From Oceaniglobus trochenteri (lineage in GTDB: Bacteria; Pseudomonadota; Alphaproteobacteria; Rhodobacterales; Rhodobacteraceae): a stretch of 64,000 nt of DNA. The notes under the pieces were generated by a model. The model saw only the letters and a program-made list of their open reading frames with translations. It was not told where the DNA came from and searched no databases. Made by a program: the position numbers and the translations under genes. Location of the stretch: positions 43,449 through 107,448 of the forward strand of contig NZ_JACNMM010000013.1 of NCBI RefSeq assembly GCF_020529025.1, written 5' to 3'. This document shows, in pieces, positions 40,298-48,676 of this stretch (the first letter of the stretch is position 1; each line of letters starts with the position of its first letter).

Positions 40298-40980
40298 TGG
40301 GACGGCACGATTTTCAGGCGGTAGAGCGGCGCGAGGCGCAGGAACGCGTTCCCGCGCCGCCCTGCCTGACACGGCGCGGCGGTGGAATTGGGGACGCCGC
40401 CGCGCCGATGCACAAGGCCGAAGCCCGGGATGTGGCGCACCTGGACGCCGAGGAACGCGGGTTCATCGGGCGGCTTCTGGCCGAGGGCTGGTCGATGGCG
40501 CGCATCGCGCGGGCCACGGGGCGCAGCCGCCCGACCTTGTACAATGTGCTGGCCGGGGATGCCCGGGTGCAGGCCCTTCGCGCCGAGCGGGGCGCGCCCC
40601 TGCCCAAGGTGGCGGCGGCTGTGGCGCCGGCGCAATATGACGATATCGACGTCGAGGCCGCAGCTTGTCGCCGCATGTGGTGCGCCCTGCTGGTGGACCA
40701 GTTGCGGCTGGCCTGCGGCGGTGCCGATCGCGCCCCGTCGCGGCGGGCGACGGGCGCAAATCAGCGGGCGCGCGACGATGCCGCCCGCTGGCTGCTGGGG
40801 CGCGATTGCCGGATGGTTTGCGATCTAATCGGGCTGCACCACGCCGCCCTATGCGCGCGGCTGCGCGCCGGTTCGATCAATGCGGCCGACGTGGCGCTGC
40901 GCGTTCAGGTGCGCGCCTCAGGTACCCCCGGCCATCGGACCAATGGGACCGCCATCAGCGGCGCCGAGGTGGCGGGATGA
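40297..40980 (+). CDS. Phage protein with resolvase-type HTH
   Basis: A 227-residue protein. The helix-turn-helix GWSMARIARATGRSRPTLYNVLAG (about residues 65-88) is like those at the end of serine recombinases, but no catalytic domain is present. The remainder is helical and Ala/Arg-rich with several cysteines. It is probably a DNA-binding early protein of unknown role. It overlaps genes on both sides. Confidence 0.6.
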   Translation: MGRHDFQAVERREAQERVPAPPCLTRRGGGIGDAAAPMHKAEARDVAHLDAEERGFIGRLLAEGWSMARIARATGRSRPTLYNVLAGDARVQALRAERGAPLPKVAAAVAPAQYDDIDVEAAACRRMWCALLVDQLRLACGGADRAPSRRATGANQRARDDAARWLLGRDCRMVCDLIGLHHAALCARLRAGSINAADVALRVQVRASGTPGHRTNGTAISGAEVAG

Positions 40981-41663
40981 GCCAGAACCGCAGCAGTGCC
41001 GTGATGCAGCAGCGCCGCGAGGCGCATGACAGCCTGGACGATTTCCCGACGCCGCCCTGGGCCACCCGCGCGCTTTGCGAATGGCTGGCGCAGCATGGGG
41101 CGCTGCCCGCCCACCTGACCTGCCGGGAACCGGCGGCAAACCGTGGTCACATGGTGGCCCCACTGAAGGAGGTCTTCGCCTCGGTCGAGGCGTCGGACGT
41201 GCATGATTACGGCGCGGGGTTTCCCCTTGCCGATTACCTCATGGGCGCGGTCGGCCAGGTGGATTGGACCATCACCAACCCGCCATTCCGCCTGGCGCAA
41301 CCCTTCATCCAGCAGGCCCTGCGCAGCAGCAGGTGCGGGGTCGCGATGATCTTGCGCACCGCGTTTCTGGAGGGCGTGGGCCGCCACCGCGACCTGTTCA
41401 GCGTCACCCCGCCCACCGACATCCTGCAGTTCTCCGAACGCGTGGTGATGCACAGGGGGCGCCTGTCGGCCAAGGGCAGCTCGGCCACGGCCTATTGCTG
41501 GGTCGTCTGGCGCAAGACGGTGGTGCAGGGGCGAACCGCCTTTCGCTGGATCGCACCCTGCCGCGCGCGGCTTGAACGGGCAGGGGATTACCCGCCTGAA
41601 GCCAATCCCGCCCCGCCGCCGCCCGAGGGCGCGCTTCTGTTCCCATCCGAAAGGAAAAGCTGA
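40977..41663 (+). CDS. N6-adenine DNA methyltransferase-like phage protein
   Basis: A 228-residue methyltransferase. The catalytic motif IV is Asn101-Pro-Pro-Phe104 (WTITNPPFRLAQ). The start SLDDFPTPPWATRALCEWL and CREPAANRGHMVAPL (SAM-site region) match small phage adenine methyltransferases. It would modify adenine in phage DNA, probably to evade restriction. No partner endonuclease is seen. The start overlaps the gene before (ATGA). Confidence 0.82.
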   Translation: MSQNRSSAVMQQRREAHDSLDDFPTPPWATRALCEWLAQHGALPAHLTCREPAANRGHMVAPLKEVFASVEASDVHDYGAGFPLADYLMGAVGQVDWTITNPPFRLAQPFIQQALRSSRCGVAMILRTAFLEGVGRHRDLFSVTPPTDILQFSERVVMHRGRLSAKGSSATAYCWVVWRKTVVQGRTAFRWIAPCRARLERAGDYPPEANPAPPPPEGALLFPSERKS

Positions 41664-42220
41664 TGTCTTTCAAACCTGCTCCTCCGCCGCCCAGCCTGCA
41701 AGCCGCCGGTTCCGGTGTCAGCTGCTATGTCAGACAACTGAAGGCTGGGCCCGTTCTTTGCTTCAGTCTGAACAAGGCTGTTCAAGAGCGCGCCTTCGGT
41801 GGCCCGATCGCAGGCAAGCATCTGTCGGTCGGAATCGGCGAGGATGAAGATGCCGGCAGGGTGCGTATCGCCCTGGACCCCAAGGGGCCGGTTGGGGTCG
41901 GAAAGGCTCTGAAGCACACAACGATGTTCCGTATCGGATGTTGGCCGGGCATCCCCACAACGGCCCGGCCGACCCGGATCTGCGAGGTGATCGAGATCGG
42001 TGAGGGCTTTGTCGTGGTGCGGATGCCCTTTGGCCAGCCTGCGCCCGGTCAGGCCGCGCCCGCGAAGCCTGCGGCCGAGAAACCGGCCCCAGCACAGGCC
42101 GCCGCCGCTGACCCGGCGTCGGAGTTCGGTCTGCGCAAGGATCCTCCGGTCGAGCGCAAGCCATCGCGCGCGGCCCAGATCGCGGCGCAGGCGGCGGCGA
42201 TGCAGAAAGCCGCAAGATGA
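41663..42220 (+). CDS. Phage protein with Ala/Pro-rich linker, unknown
   Basis: A 185-residue protein. An ordered N-terminal domain (residues 10-120, with beta character) is followed by an Ala/Pro/Lys-rich linker (APAKPAAEKPAPAQAAAADP) and a short basic helix. It could be a single-strand or replication accessory protein, but no motif supports this. TGATG and ATGA overlaps on either side. Confidence 0.6.
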   Translation: MSFKPAPPPPSLQAAGSGVSCYVRQLKAGPVLCFSLNKAVQERAFGGPIAGKHLSVGIGEDEDAGRVRIALDPKGPVGVGKALKHTTMFRIGCWPGIPTTARPTRICEVIEIGEGFVVVRMPFGQPAPGQAAPAKPAAEKPAPAQAAAADPASEFGLRKDPPVERKPSRAAQIAAQAAAMQKAAR

Positions 42221-42279
42221 GCGCCACGCTGACCGTCTGCGCGATGGACGACATGCTTGCCGAGGGGGGTGCGGAATGA
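42217..42279 (+). CDS. Possible 20-residue coupling peptide
   Basis: A frame of 20 codons (MSATLTVCAMDDMLAEGGAE) with ATGA overlaps to the gene before and the gene after. Its value may be to carry ribosomes between the two genes rather than to make a stable product. Without it there would be a 55-base gap. Confidence 0.35.
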   Translation: MSATLTVCAMDDMLAEGGAE

Positions 42280-42449
42280 AGTGGGTCGCCATGTATCTGT
42301 GTGACCTGGCCCTGTCGATTGCAGCGGGCTGGGCACTTGTGGTCTGGTGGGTCGATTTGGCGACCTGGCCCCAAGAGCAGCGATATACTGCGGCTGTCGT
42401 GACGGCGATCGCATTTCTGCTCTTGCGCCATGTGAGGGCCGACCGATGA
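42276..42449 (+). CDS. Small two-helix membrane protein of the early operon
   Basis: A 57-residue protein with two hydrophobic segments (residues 3-25 and 37-51) and short charged ends. It resembles a pinholin or holin in shape, but it is in the early, not the late, operon, so another membrane role is equally possible. Coupled by ATGA at both ends. Confidence 0.55.
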   Translation: MKWVAMYLCDLALSIAAGWALVVWWVDLATWPQEQRYTAAVVTAIAFLLLRHVRADR

Positions 42450-43084
42450 CCCGCGCTGCCCCCATATCGCTGATCGATGCCGAGGACCTGCCGGAATATC
42501 CGCTTGGCCCCGATGACCGGATCGACAGCCACAATTTCATCGCGTGGTTTCACCGCCGCTGGCTGTCGTCGGAGATGCGCCTGAAAGGCACCGAGTCGGC
42601 CCGCGCGATCTATTTCGACCTGATCTGTCTGTCCCAGGACCAGACGCCGGTGGGCACCTTGCCCGACGACATGGAGCAGCTGGCCAAGCTGGCGATGGTC
42701 GAGGAAAGCCGGTTCCGCCGCATGTGCGAGGGGCCGTTCGGCCCGCTGCACCGCTGGACCCGGTGCCGCTGCGACGGGCAGGTGCGCCTGATGCATCATA
42801 GCGTCACGCAGATGGTTCTGGACGCCTTCGGGCGCAAGCAGGACAACCGCGCGCGCAACGAGGCCGCAAATGCCAAGAAGCGCATCCAGCGGCTGCGCAC
42901 CACCCTGGCGGGTTACAACGCCCAGCTGGCCAAGAACGATGCTGCCGTGCTCTGGATGGACGGCTGGCTGGTCGAGAACGGGTGCCAGTACCGCGACGCC
43001 AAATGGCACGAACGCGCCATCGGTGCATGGTCGAACCACATGTTCGACATGGGGCGGAAAGGGCGGCAAACCGTTGAATCCTGA
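42446..43084 (+). CDS. Phage replication-type protein (DUF1376/DnaD-like N-terminus)
   Basis: A 212-residue protein. The stretch FIAWFHRRWLSSEMRLKGTESARAIYFDLI and ALAMVEESRFRRM-like region (LAKLAMVEESRFRRMC) recall the N-terminal part of DUF1376/replication-initiation-like phage proteins. A long charged helix (residues 130-165) follows. Directly downstream is a cluster of GGGACA repeats with a perfect inverted repeat, which supports a role in replication initiation. The family call is by eye. Confidence 0.6.
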   Translation: MTRAAPISLIDAEDLPEYPLGPDDRIDSHNFIAWFHRRWLSSEMRLKGTESARAIYFDLICLSQDQTPVGTLPDDMEQLAKLAMVEESRFRRMCEGPFGPLHRWTRCRCDGQVRLMHHSVTQMVLDAFGRKQDNRARNEAANAKKRIQRLRTTLAGYNAQLAKNDAAVLWMDGWLVENGCQYRDAKWHERAIGAWSNHMFDMGRKGRQTVES

Positions 43085-43097
43085 CATCTGATCGAAC

Positions 43098-43180
43098 TGT
43101 CCGAAAGTGTCGCGGGGACACTTCGGGACAGTCTCGGGACACTTCCAGACTGTCCCGCACGACAGGGACAGGGACAGGGA
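43098..43180. repeat. GGGACA iteron-like cluster with perfect inverted repeat
   Basis: GGGACA occurs at 43115, 43125 and 43136 (spacing 10 and 11 bases, one helical turn), again at 43165 and 43171, and inverted at 43151-43156. GGGACAGTCT (43125-43134) and AGACTGTCCC (43147-43156) form a perfect ten-base inverted repeat around 12 bases. CTGTCC at 43098 adds another partial unit. This looks like a replication origin or a protein-binding array. The whole gap 43085-43267 has no supported gene. Confidence 0.6.
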
Positions 43181-43267
43181 AATGAAAAGACAGACGGACA
43201 GGCCCGCGACACTTCGGGCCGGATCTGTGGACGAAACCGGGGCAAGGCTGAGAAAAAGGGGCAAGGG

Positions 43268-43864
43268 ATGAACGAACAGGAACAGAAGGCGGGCGAGGCG
43301 CGGGTGCAGGCCTTGCTGATCGAACACCTCGATCGGGTCGGCTTCGGGCGGCCCGGGTCGATGTCGGTGGCGCAGTTCACGGCGATGCGCGCCGAGCTTT
43401 GCGCGCGGCTGGCCTACATGTCGGCCCAGGGGCTGGCGGCGCTGGCCGAGGTCATGGAAGGGCGGGGCGGCGGTTCGGCGCGCGACCGCTTCCCGATCCT
43501 GCCGGTCGTGATTGCAGAGGCCAACAATATCGAACAGCCGCCCGAGGATGCCTCGCCCCTCATGCGGGCGGTGTTCGCCCATGCCACGGGCGAGGCGGCG
43601 CTGCGCGACGGTTGGGCGCCCGAACTGCTGTTGCACCTGCGCGCGAACCGCAAGTGGCCCGGGTCGTTCATCCTCGGCAAGGTACAGGAGGCCGCGCGTC
43701 CGGCCGTGCGCCGCATGTTCGACTTGGAGCGCCGTCTGGCCGATGGTGCGGTGCTCGGGGCCGAGGATCAGGCATGGCACCATCGCCGCACCCGCGCCCT
43801 GGCCCGCGCCCGGCTGGCGCGTGACCTGGGGCTGGCCGAGGCGGGAAAGGCGGTGGCGGGGTGA
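43268..43864 (+). CDS. Phage protein of unknown function, after the repeat cluster
   Basis: A 198-residue helical, acidic/basic mixed protein (EARVQALLIEHLDRVGFGRPGSMSVAQFTAMRAEL at the start). Its middle (AANNIEQPPEDASPLMRAVF-like) recalls helicase-loader or DnaT-like phage proteins only vaguely. AAGGGGCAAGGG precedes the ATG. The stop overlaps the NusG-like gene (GTGA). Confidence 0.6.
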   Translation: MNEQEQKAGEARVQALLIEHLDRVGFGRPGSMSVAQFTAMRAELCARLAYMSAQGLAALAEVMEGRGGGSARDRFPILPVVIAEANNIEQPPEDASPLMRAVFAHATGEAALRDGWAPELLLHLRANRKWPGSFILGKVQEAARPAVRRMFDLERRLADGAVLGAEDQAWHHRRTRALARARLARDLGLAEAGKAVAG

Positions 43865-44481
43865 GCCGGATGTCGTCTTTCGCCATCGGTGACATGGTCA
43901 CCCCCGCGCCCGCCGCTGCGGCCCTGTCGCTGGGCGGGGCGCGGGAATGGTATGCCCTGCTGTGCCAGCCCCAGCGCGAAGAAGCCGCCGAACGCTGGTT
44001 GGCCCTGCGTGGTGTCTATGCCTTCCACCCGGTGTTGCGGCGCAAGCAGAGGGTGCGGGGCCATCTGCGCGAATACACCCGCCGCTATCTGCCGGGCTAT
44101 GTCTTCGCGCGCTTCGATGGCGCGCCTCGTCCCCATGCGGTGCTGGCTTGTCCCTTCATCACCGGCGCGCTGTGCGGCTCCTTCGGCCACTGGGGGCGGC
44201 TGGATGCGGGGCGGCTTGCTTCGCTTCATGCAATGCGGGCCGTGGATGAGGCGAAGGAGGCGCAGCGTCGGTCCGAGAAGGCGCGCCGCGTTGCCGCCGC
44301 CCGCCTGCGCCCCGGCGACCGGGCGCTGTTCCGGTCAGGGCCGATGGCGGGCCAGCACTGCGAGGTGGTCGCCCTGACCGCTGCCGATGGGGTGCAGGTG
44401 CGCCTGACGCTTCTGGGCGGGGTGGTAGCGGCGCAGGCGGACACAGCGGATCTGGTGAAGCTGCGCGACAAGGATGCTTGA
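43861..44481 (+). CDS. Phage NusG/RfaH-like transcription antiterminator
   Basis: A 206-residue protein. An NGN-like domain (residues 30-105) shows REWYALLCQPQREEAAERWLALRGVYAFHPV and RRYLPGYVFARFDG, typical of NusG paralogues, and a KOW-like domain (about 147-200) shows LRPGDRALFRSGPMAGQHCEVVAL. Host NusG is much more conserved, so this is a specialised paralogue. It is the last early gene, next to a promoter and a structured leader before the late genes, so it probably lets RNA polymerase read through the late operon. The start is GTG at 43861 or ATG at 43870. Confidence 0.82.
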   Translation: MSRMSSFAIGDMVTPAPAAAALSLGGAREWYALLCQPQREEAAERWLALRGVYAFHPVLRRKQRVRGHLREYTRRYLPGYVFARFDGAPRPHAVLACPFITGALCGSFGHWGRLDAGRLASLHAMRAVDEAKEAQRRSEKARRVAAARLRPGDRALFRSGPMAGQHCEVVALTAADGVQVRLTLLGGVVAAQADTADLVKLRDKDA

Positions 44482-44506
44482 CAGGAGTCGCGGGCTGCCC
44501 CTAGTT
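44478..44506 (+). promoter_or_regulatory. Candidate late promoter
   Basis: TTGACA at 44478-44483, a 17-base spacer and CTAGTT at 44501-44506. The form TTGAC-N17-CTAGTTTGCC is like strong alphaproteobacterial sigma-70 (tRNA/rRNA-type) promoters. It overlaps the stop of the NusG-like gene and points at the late genes. Confidence 0.6.
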
Positions 44507-44715
44507 TGCCCGCGAAGAGCCTCATGCCCATGCCATGCACCCCAGGAGGGTGCGACAGGCGCGGGCGGCTGGGCGGTTGGCGTCGGTTCATAGGTCCGAT
44601 GCACCACGCCTTCACTGTGTCCCGAGATACCCGAGCGCGCCCGCCGACAGGCGCGATAACCCATGGTCAGCTGCAGCGGCGGGGCGGCTGACCTATTCCT
44701 TTCGAGAGGTGTGCC
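44507..44715 (+). ncRNA. Structured untranslated leader before the late operon
   Basis: About 210 bases without a supported gene between the candidate late promoter and the HNH gene. Inverted repeats include GCGGGC (44490) with GCCCGC (44508-44513) at the front and GGTCAGC (44665-44671) with GCTGACC (44687-44693) just before the ribosome site. A leader like this fits a put- or ops-like RNA/DNA signal for the NusG-like protein encoded next to it. No known RNA family was recognised. Confidence 0.45.
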
Positions 44716-45069
44716 ATGGTCCGGTTGTCAAAGCTGCAGCCGGCCATCGGCGCTCTGGCCTCGCCGGTCGAGCGGTTGGCGCCGCAGGTCGATGCGTCGC
44801 GTAAGGAACGGCATGCGTGGCGCGCCTGGTACGGCACGGCGGCCTGGCAGCGGCTGCGCTGGTCTGTTCTCGTCGCGGCGCGCTTCACCTGCGTTCGATG
44901 CGGTCAGGTGATGAGCGATACAGCGATGCTGGTGGCCGATCACAAGGTCGCGCATCGCGGCGACCGGGCGCTGTTCTGGGACCGCGCCAACCTGCAATGC
45001 ATGTGCAAGCCGTGCCACGACGGCGCGAAGCAGCGCGAAGAGACGGCGGCGCGCGGGCTCGGGATCTGA
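44716..45069 (+). CDS. Phage HNH endonuclease (terminase partner)
   Basis: A 117-residue HNH nuclease. Zinc ligands are Cys59/Cys62 and Cys97/Cys100, and the ββα-metal motif has Asp75-His76, Asn92 and His101 (VADHKVAHRG, RANLQCMCKPCHD). In HK97-type cos phages an HNH protein beside the terminase is needed for DNA cleavage during packaging. First gene of the late operon, preceded by GAGAGGT. Confidence 0.88.
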   Translation: MVRLSKLQPAIGALASPVERLAPQVDASRKERHAWRAWYGTAAWQRLRWSVLVAARFTCVRCGQVMSDTAMLVADHKVAHRGDRALFWDRANLQCMCKPCHDGAKQREETAARGLGI

Positions 45070-45163
45070 CCGAGGGGAGGGGGGGGTAGATCCCCACAGC
45101 CCCGCCAGGCCCCAGACCGCACTCCTCTCTCACGCGTGGAATTTTTTTGGGGGAGATGGAATT

Positions 45164-45658
45164 TTGGAGGACGTTGATCTGTTCGGGAACCCGACGCCGA
45201 AGGGGAAAGGCGAGCGTGGTCGCCCTGCGTTTGTGGTGACGGAAAAAGATCGCAACAAAGTCAAGATGTTGCTGGCGCTAGGTTGGAGCAATACCCGCGT
45301 TGCCAATGCGCTGGTCAACCCCAGCACCGGTCGGCCCGTCTCGCTGGCGACGCTCAAGCGGTATTTTAGAGCCGAGCTGAAGGAGCGCGAGAGGATGCGC
45401 GACCGTCTGGATGCGCGGCTTCTGGAGATGGCGATGGAGATGGCGACGGCGGGCAACGTCGCAGCACTGAAGGAGTTTATTCGGATGATCGAGAAGTCGG
45501 ACCTGATGAACGTCCGCGTGGCGATCGACGAGGCCCAGGCAGAAGAGGAAAGACCAAAGCGGTTGGGCAAAAAGGAGATGGCCCAACGTGACGCCGAGGC
45601 CACCGGAGATTCCGGCGATTGGGGCAGTGACCTGAGGTTCGATGGTCGCGCAAACTGA
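45164..45658 (+). CDS. terS: Terminase small subunit
   Basis: A 164-residue protein with an N-terminal helix-turn-helix (KVKMLLALGWSNTRVANALVNP, residues 32-53) and a helical oligomerisation region. It would bind the packaging site and regulate the large subunit. The start is TTG at 45164 after GGGGGAGA. No in-frame ATG is better placed, so the start is unusual but likely. It overlaps terL by 17 bases. Confidence 0.8.
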   Translation: MEDVDLFGNPTPKGKGERGRPAFVVTEKDRNKVKMLLALGWSNTRVANALVNPSTGRPVSLATLKRYFRAELKERERMRDRLDARLLEMAMEMATAGNVAALKEFIRMIEKSDLMNVRVAIDEAQAEEERPKRLGKKEMAQRDAEATGDSGDWGSDLRFDGRAN

Positions 45659-47366
45659 GGTTTCGTCGCTGGGCGGGGCGGCGCCGGGATGGAAAACGGC
45701 GCTGCCCGACTGGGAACGACGAATCCGCGAGCGGCTGTCGCTGATCCCCAAGCTGCCCCTGTTCGATGCCGTGGCACAGAAGGCCCTGCGGATCTTCAAG
45801 AGGTTGCGGGTTCCCGACATCATGGGAACGCCGACCTATGGCGCGGCTTGCGAAGAGTGGGTCTTTGACCTGGTGCGCGTGGTCTTCGGCAGCTACGACC
45901 CCGCCACCAAGCGACGGATGATCCGTGAGTTCTTCCTTCTGGTGCCGAAGAAGAACGGCAAATCGTCGATTGCGGCCGCGATCATGGTCACGGCGATCAT
46001 CATGAACGAAAGGCCCGAGGCGGAACTTCTGCTGATCGCGCCGACCAAGACCATCGCATCGATTTCGTTCAAGCAGGCGAAGGGGATCATCCGTCACGAC
46101 GCCGAACTGACCAAGCTGTTCCATCTTCAGGACCACCTGAAGAAGATCACCCACCGCATTTCGCTGGCCGAGATCGTGATCAAGGCGGCGGATACCGATG
46201 CGATCACCGGGGGCAAGGCGACCTTCACGCTGATCGACGAAACGCACGAATTCGCCACGAAGTCGAAGGCGGCGGATGTCTTTACCGAGGTGCGCGGCGC
46301 CCTTGCCGCGCGCCCCGACGGGTTCCTGATGCAGATCACGACCCAGAGCAAATCGCCACCCGCTGGCGTGTTCAAGGCCGAACTGGAAAAGGCCCGGGCC
46401 GTTCGGGACGGCAAACTGGACCTGCCGGTTCTAGCGGTGCTCTACGAGCTGCCGCTGAAGATGGCGAAGGATGGCGGGTGGAAGGACCCGGCCACCTGGC
46501 CGATGGTCAATCCGAACCTCGGAGTGTCGGTCGATCCGGCCTATCTGGCCGATGAACTGACGGCAAAGGAGAAGGACGGCGCCGCCGCACTTGCGCTGTT
46601 GGCAAGCCAGCACTTCAACGTCGAGATCGGCGCGGCGCTGATGGGCAAATGGATCGGGTCGCGGCATTGGCCGAAGGCCGGCGATGACAAGCTGACCCTC
46701 GATCGCCTGATCGAGCGGTCCGAAGTGGCGGTCGTGGGGGTCGACGGGGGCGGCCTGGACGATCTTCTGGGGATTGCGGTGCTGGGGCGGGACCGGGCCA
46801 GCAAGGAATGGCTGCATTGGGGGCATGCCTGGGCGCATACCGAGGTGCTGGAAACGCGCAAGGAAATTGCCCCGCGGCTTATGGATTTTGCCGAGGCGGG
46901 GGATCTGACGATCCTCGAACCCGACGATCCGCGTGGCGACGTCGTGGGGGTGGCCGACTATGCCGAGCAGGTCTTCACCGCCAATCTTCTGCCCGCGTCG
47001 GGGGCGGTTGGGCTCGATCCTTTCGGGATCAGTGCCATCGTCGATGAGCTGGCCCTGCGCGGGATCGGAAACGACAGGCTGAAGGCAATCGGCCAAGGTG
47101 CGCAGCTGTCCCCGGCCATCTGGGGGCTGGAGCGCAAGCTGAAGGACGGCACGTTCCGGCACGGGGCGCGCCCGATGATGGATTGGGTTCTGGGAAATGC
47201 GAAAAGCGAACAGAGAGGCAGTGCGGTGATCATCACGAAAGCGGCATCCGGCAAGGCAAAGATCGATCCGCTGATCGCGGCGCTGAATGCCTTCATGCTC
47301 ATGCGACTGAACCCGGTCGCGGCGGTGGCAAGCCTGTCGATCCCTGCCGATTACGAGGTGGCGTGA
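45642..47366 (+). CDS. terL: Terminase large subunit
   Basis: The DNA-packaging ATPase and nuclease, 574 residues. Walker A is VPKKNGKSS (101-109), Walker B TLIDETHEF with Asp199-Glu200, and the C-terminal nuclease has acidic residues in VVGVDGGGLDDLLG (near 365) and DYAEQVF (near 440). The Walker A form VPKKNGKSS is typical of HK97-like TerL. It is preceded by terS, and its stop overlaps the portal start (TGATG). Confidence 0.95.
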   Translation: MVAQTEVSSLGGAAPGWKTALPDWERRIRERLSLIPKLPLFDAVAQKALRIFKRLRVPDIMGTPTYGAACEEWVFDLVRVVFGSYDPATKRRMIREFFLLVPKKNGKSSIAAAIMVTAIIMNERPEAELLLIAPTKTIASISFKQAKGIIRHDAELTKLFHLQDHLKKITHRISLAEIVIKAADTDAITGGKATFTLIDETHEFATKSKAADVFTEVRGALAARPDGFLMQITTQSKSPPAGVFKAELEKARAVRDGKLDLPVLAVLYELPLKMAKDGGWKDPATWPMVNPNLGVSVDPAYLADELTAKEKDGAAALALLASQHFNVEIGAALMGKWIGSRHWPKAGDDKLTLDRLIERSEVAVVGVDGGGLDDLLGIAVLGRDRASKEWLHWGHAWAHTEVLETRKEIAPRLMDFAEAGDLTILEPDDPRGDVVGVADYAEQVFTANLLPASGAVGLDPFGISAIVDELALRGIGNDRLKAIGQGAQLSPAIWGLERKLKDGTFRHGARPMMDWVLGNAKSEQRGSAVIITKAASGKAKIDPLIAALNAFMLMRLNPVAAVASLSIPADYEVA

Positions 47367-48676
47367 TGGGCCTGCTTTCGATGTTCAGCGGTGCTGTGCG
47401 GGCCGATGTCGACCCGTCAGCGCGCGCGAGAAACCCCGCCGATGATTTCTGGTATGGCCCGGCGGGGCGGGCAACGGCGGCCGGGGTGACCGTGACGGTC
47501 GAGCGGGCCCGGACCGTGCCGGTGGTGCGCGACTGCCTTGAGGTGCTGAGCAAGACGGTGGCCAGCCTGGCTCTTGGGGTTTTCGAGCGGCAGGACGACG
47601 ACAGCCGTGTTCGCCGTGGCGATCACCCCATCGCGCGTCTTCTTCGCAACCCAAACCCGCGCGAGACCTCTTTCGAGTTCTTGGCGAACATGGTTGACGA
47701 TCTGGCGGCCGAGGGGGTCTTCCTCGCCGAGCGCGTCAACCAGGGCGAGGCCAACGAGCGCCTGTGGCGCATCGCCCCGCAGCATTTCGATGTCGAGGAA
47801 CTTCCCGACCGGGGGTTGCGGTTCCGGGTGCGCGAACCGAATAAGCCCGAACGGGTCCTGCTGGACGAAGAGGTCTGGTACATCCCCCTGCCGCCGGTGT
47901 GTGACACGCGCCGGGGCCGATCCCCGATCCTGAAGGACGGGGTCGAGGCCATCGGCGCGGCGCTGGCATTGCAACGCTATGCCAACAGCTTCTTCTCGAA
48001 CGACGCGACCCCGCCGATCCTGTTCCGGCACAAGGGTAATTTCGCCGACAAGGAGAGCAAGGAGAACTTCCTGCGGGCCTGGCAGCGAGCCCTGACCGGC
48101 CGCAACCGCCACAAGCCTGGCGTCCTGGAATACGACATGACGGTCGAGCAGCTGGCCCATTCGAACGAACAGGCGCAGTTCCTGGAAACGCGCAAGGAGC
48201 TTTGGCTGGACATTTCACGGCTCTGGCGCATCCCGCCCCACAAGGTGGGCATCCTGGACAAGGCCACCTTCAGCAACATCGAGGAACAGTCGCTGGACTT
48301 CGTGATCGGCACCCTCGGGCCATGGCTGGAGATGATCGAGGGCAGCGTGAACAAGCACCTGCTGAACGGCGAGGAGCGGTTCTACTTCGAGTTCAACGTC
48401 GACAGCCTTCTGCGCGGCGATATCGAAAGCCGGTTCCAGGCCTATGCGCTTGGGCGCAACTGGGGCTGGTTGTCGGTGAATGAGATCCGCCGCCGCGAAA
48501 ATCTGAACGGGATCGGCCCCGAAGGCGACCGGTTCATGGAGCCGCTGAACATGGCGCCGGTCGGCAACGTGGGACGCGAACGGAAAGAGGCCAGCGACGC
48601 GATCGCGTTCCTGCGCCAGAGCGTGGCCCGCAACGGCGGACGGCCCAACCTGAAGGTGATCAAGAATGCCGCATGA
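47366..48676 (+). CDS. Portal protein (HK97 family)
   Basis: A 436-residue protein forming the dodecameric portal of the capsid. Family hallmarks include RTVPVVRDCLEVLSKTVASLALGVFERQ, HPIARLLRNPNPRETSFEFLANMV and RLWRIPPHKVGILDKATFSNIEEQSLDFV. It overlaps terL by one codon edge and the protease by 11 bases. Confidence 0.95.
   Translation: MGLLSMFSGAVRADVDPSARARNPADDFWYGPAGRATAAGVTVTVERARTVPVVRDCLEVLSKTVASLALGVFERQDDDSRVRRGDHPIARLLRNPNPRETSFEFLANMVDDLAAEGVFLAERVNQGEANERLWRIAPQHFDVEELPDRGLRFRVREPNKPERVLLDEEVWYIPLPPVCDTRRGRSPILKDGVEAIGAALALQRYANSFFSNDATPPILFRHKGNFADKESKENFLRAWQRALTGRNRHKPGVLEYDMTVEQLAHSNEQAQFLETRKELWLDISRLWRIPPHKVGILDKATFSNIEEQSLDFVIGTLGPWLEMIEGSVNKHLLNGEERFYFEFNVDSLLRGDIESRFQAYALGRNWGWLSVNEIRRRENLNGIGPEGDRFMEPLNMAPVGNVGRERKEASDAIAFLRQSVARNGGRPNLKVIKNAA

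Noticed and set aside
42276..42449. Phage holin
   Set aside because: Two helices fit a pinholin shape, but the gene is in the early operon with no endolysin or spanin nearby, so a lysis role was not assigned.
43098..43180. A CRISPR-like repeat array
   Set aside because: Units are six bases with spacings of 0-25 bases and inverted copies. No cas genes are present. Iteron-like binding sites fit better.
44507..44715. A HEARO/omega-RNA-like element before the HNH gene
   Set aside because: The HNH protein is a small terminase-associated type without RuvC or IscB features, and I do not recognise the RNA's structure. An untranslated late leader explains it better.
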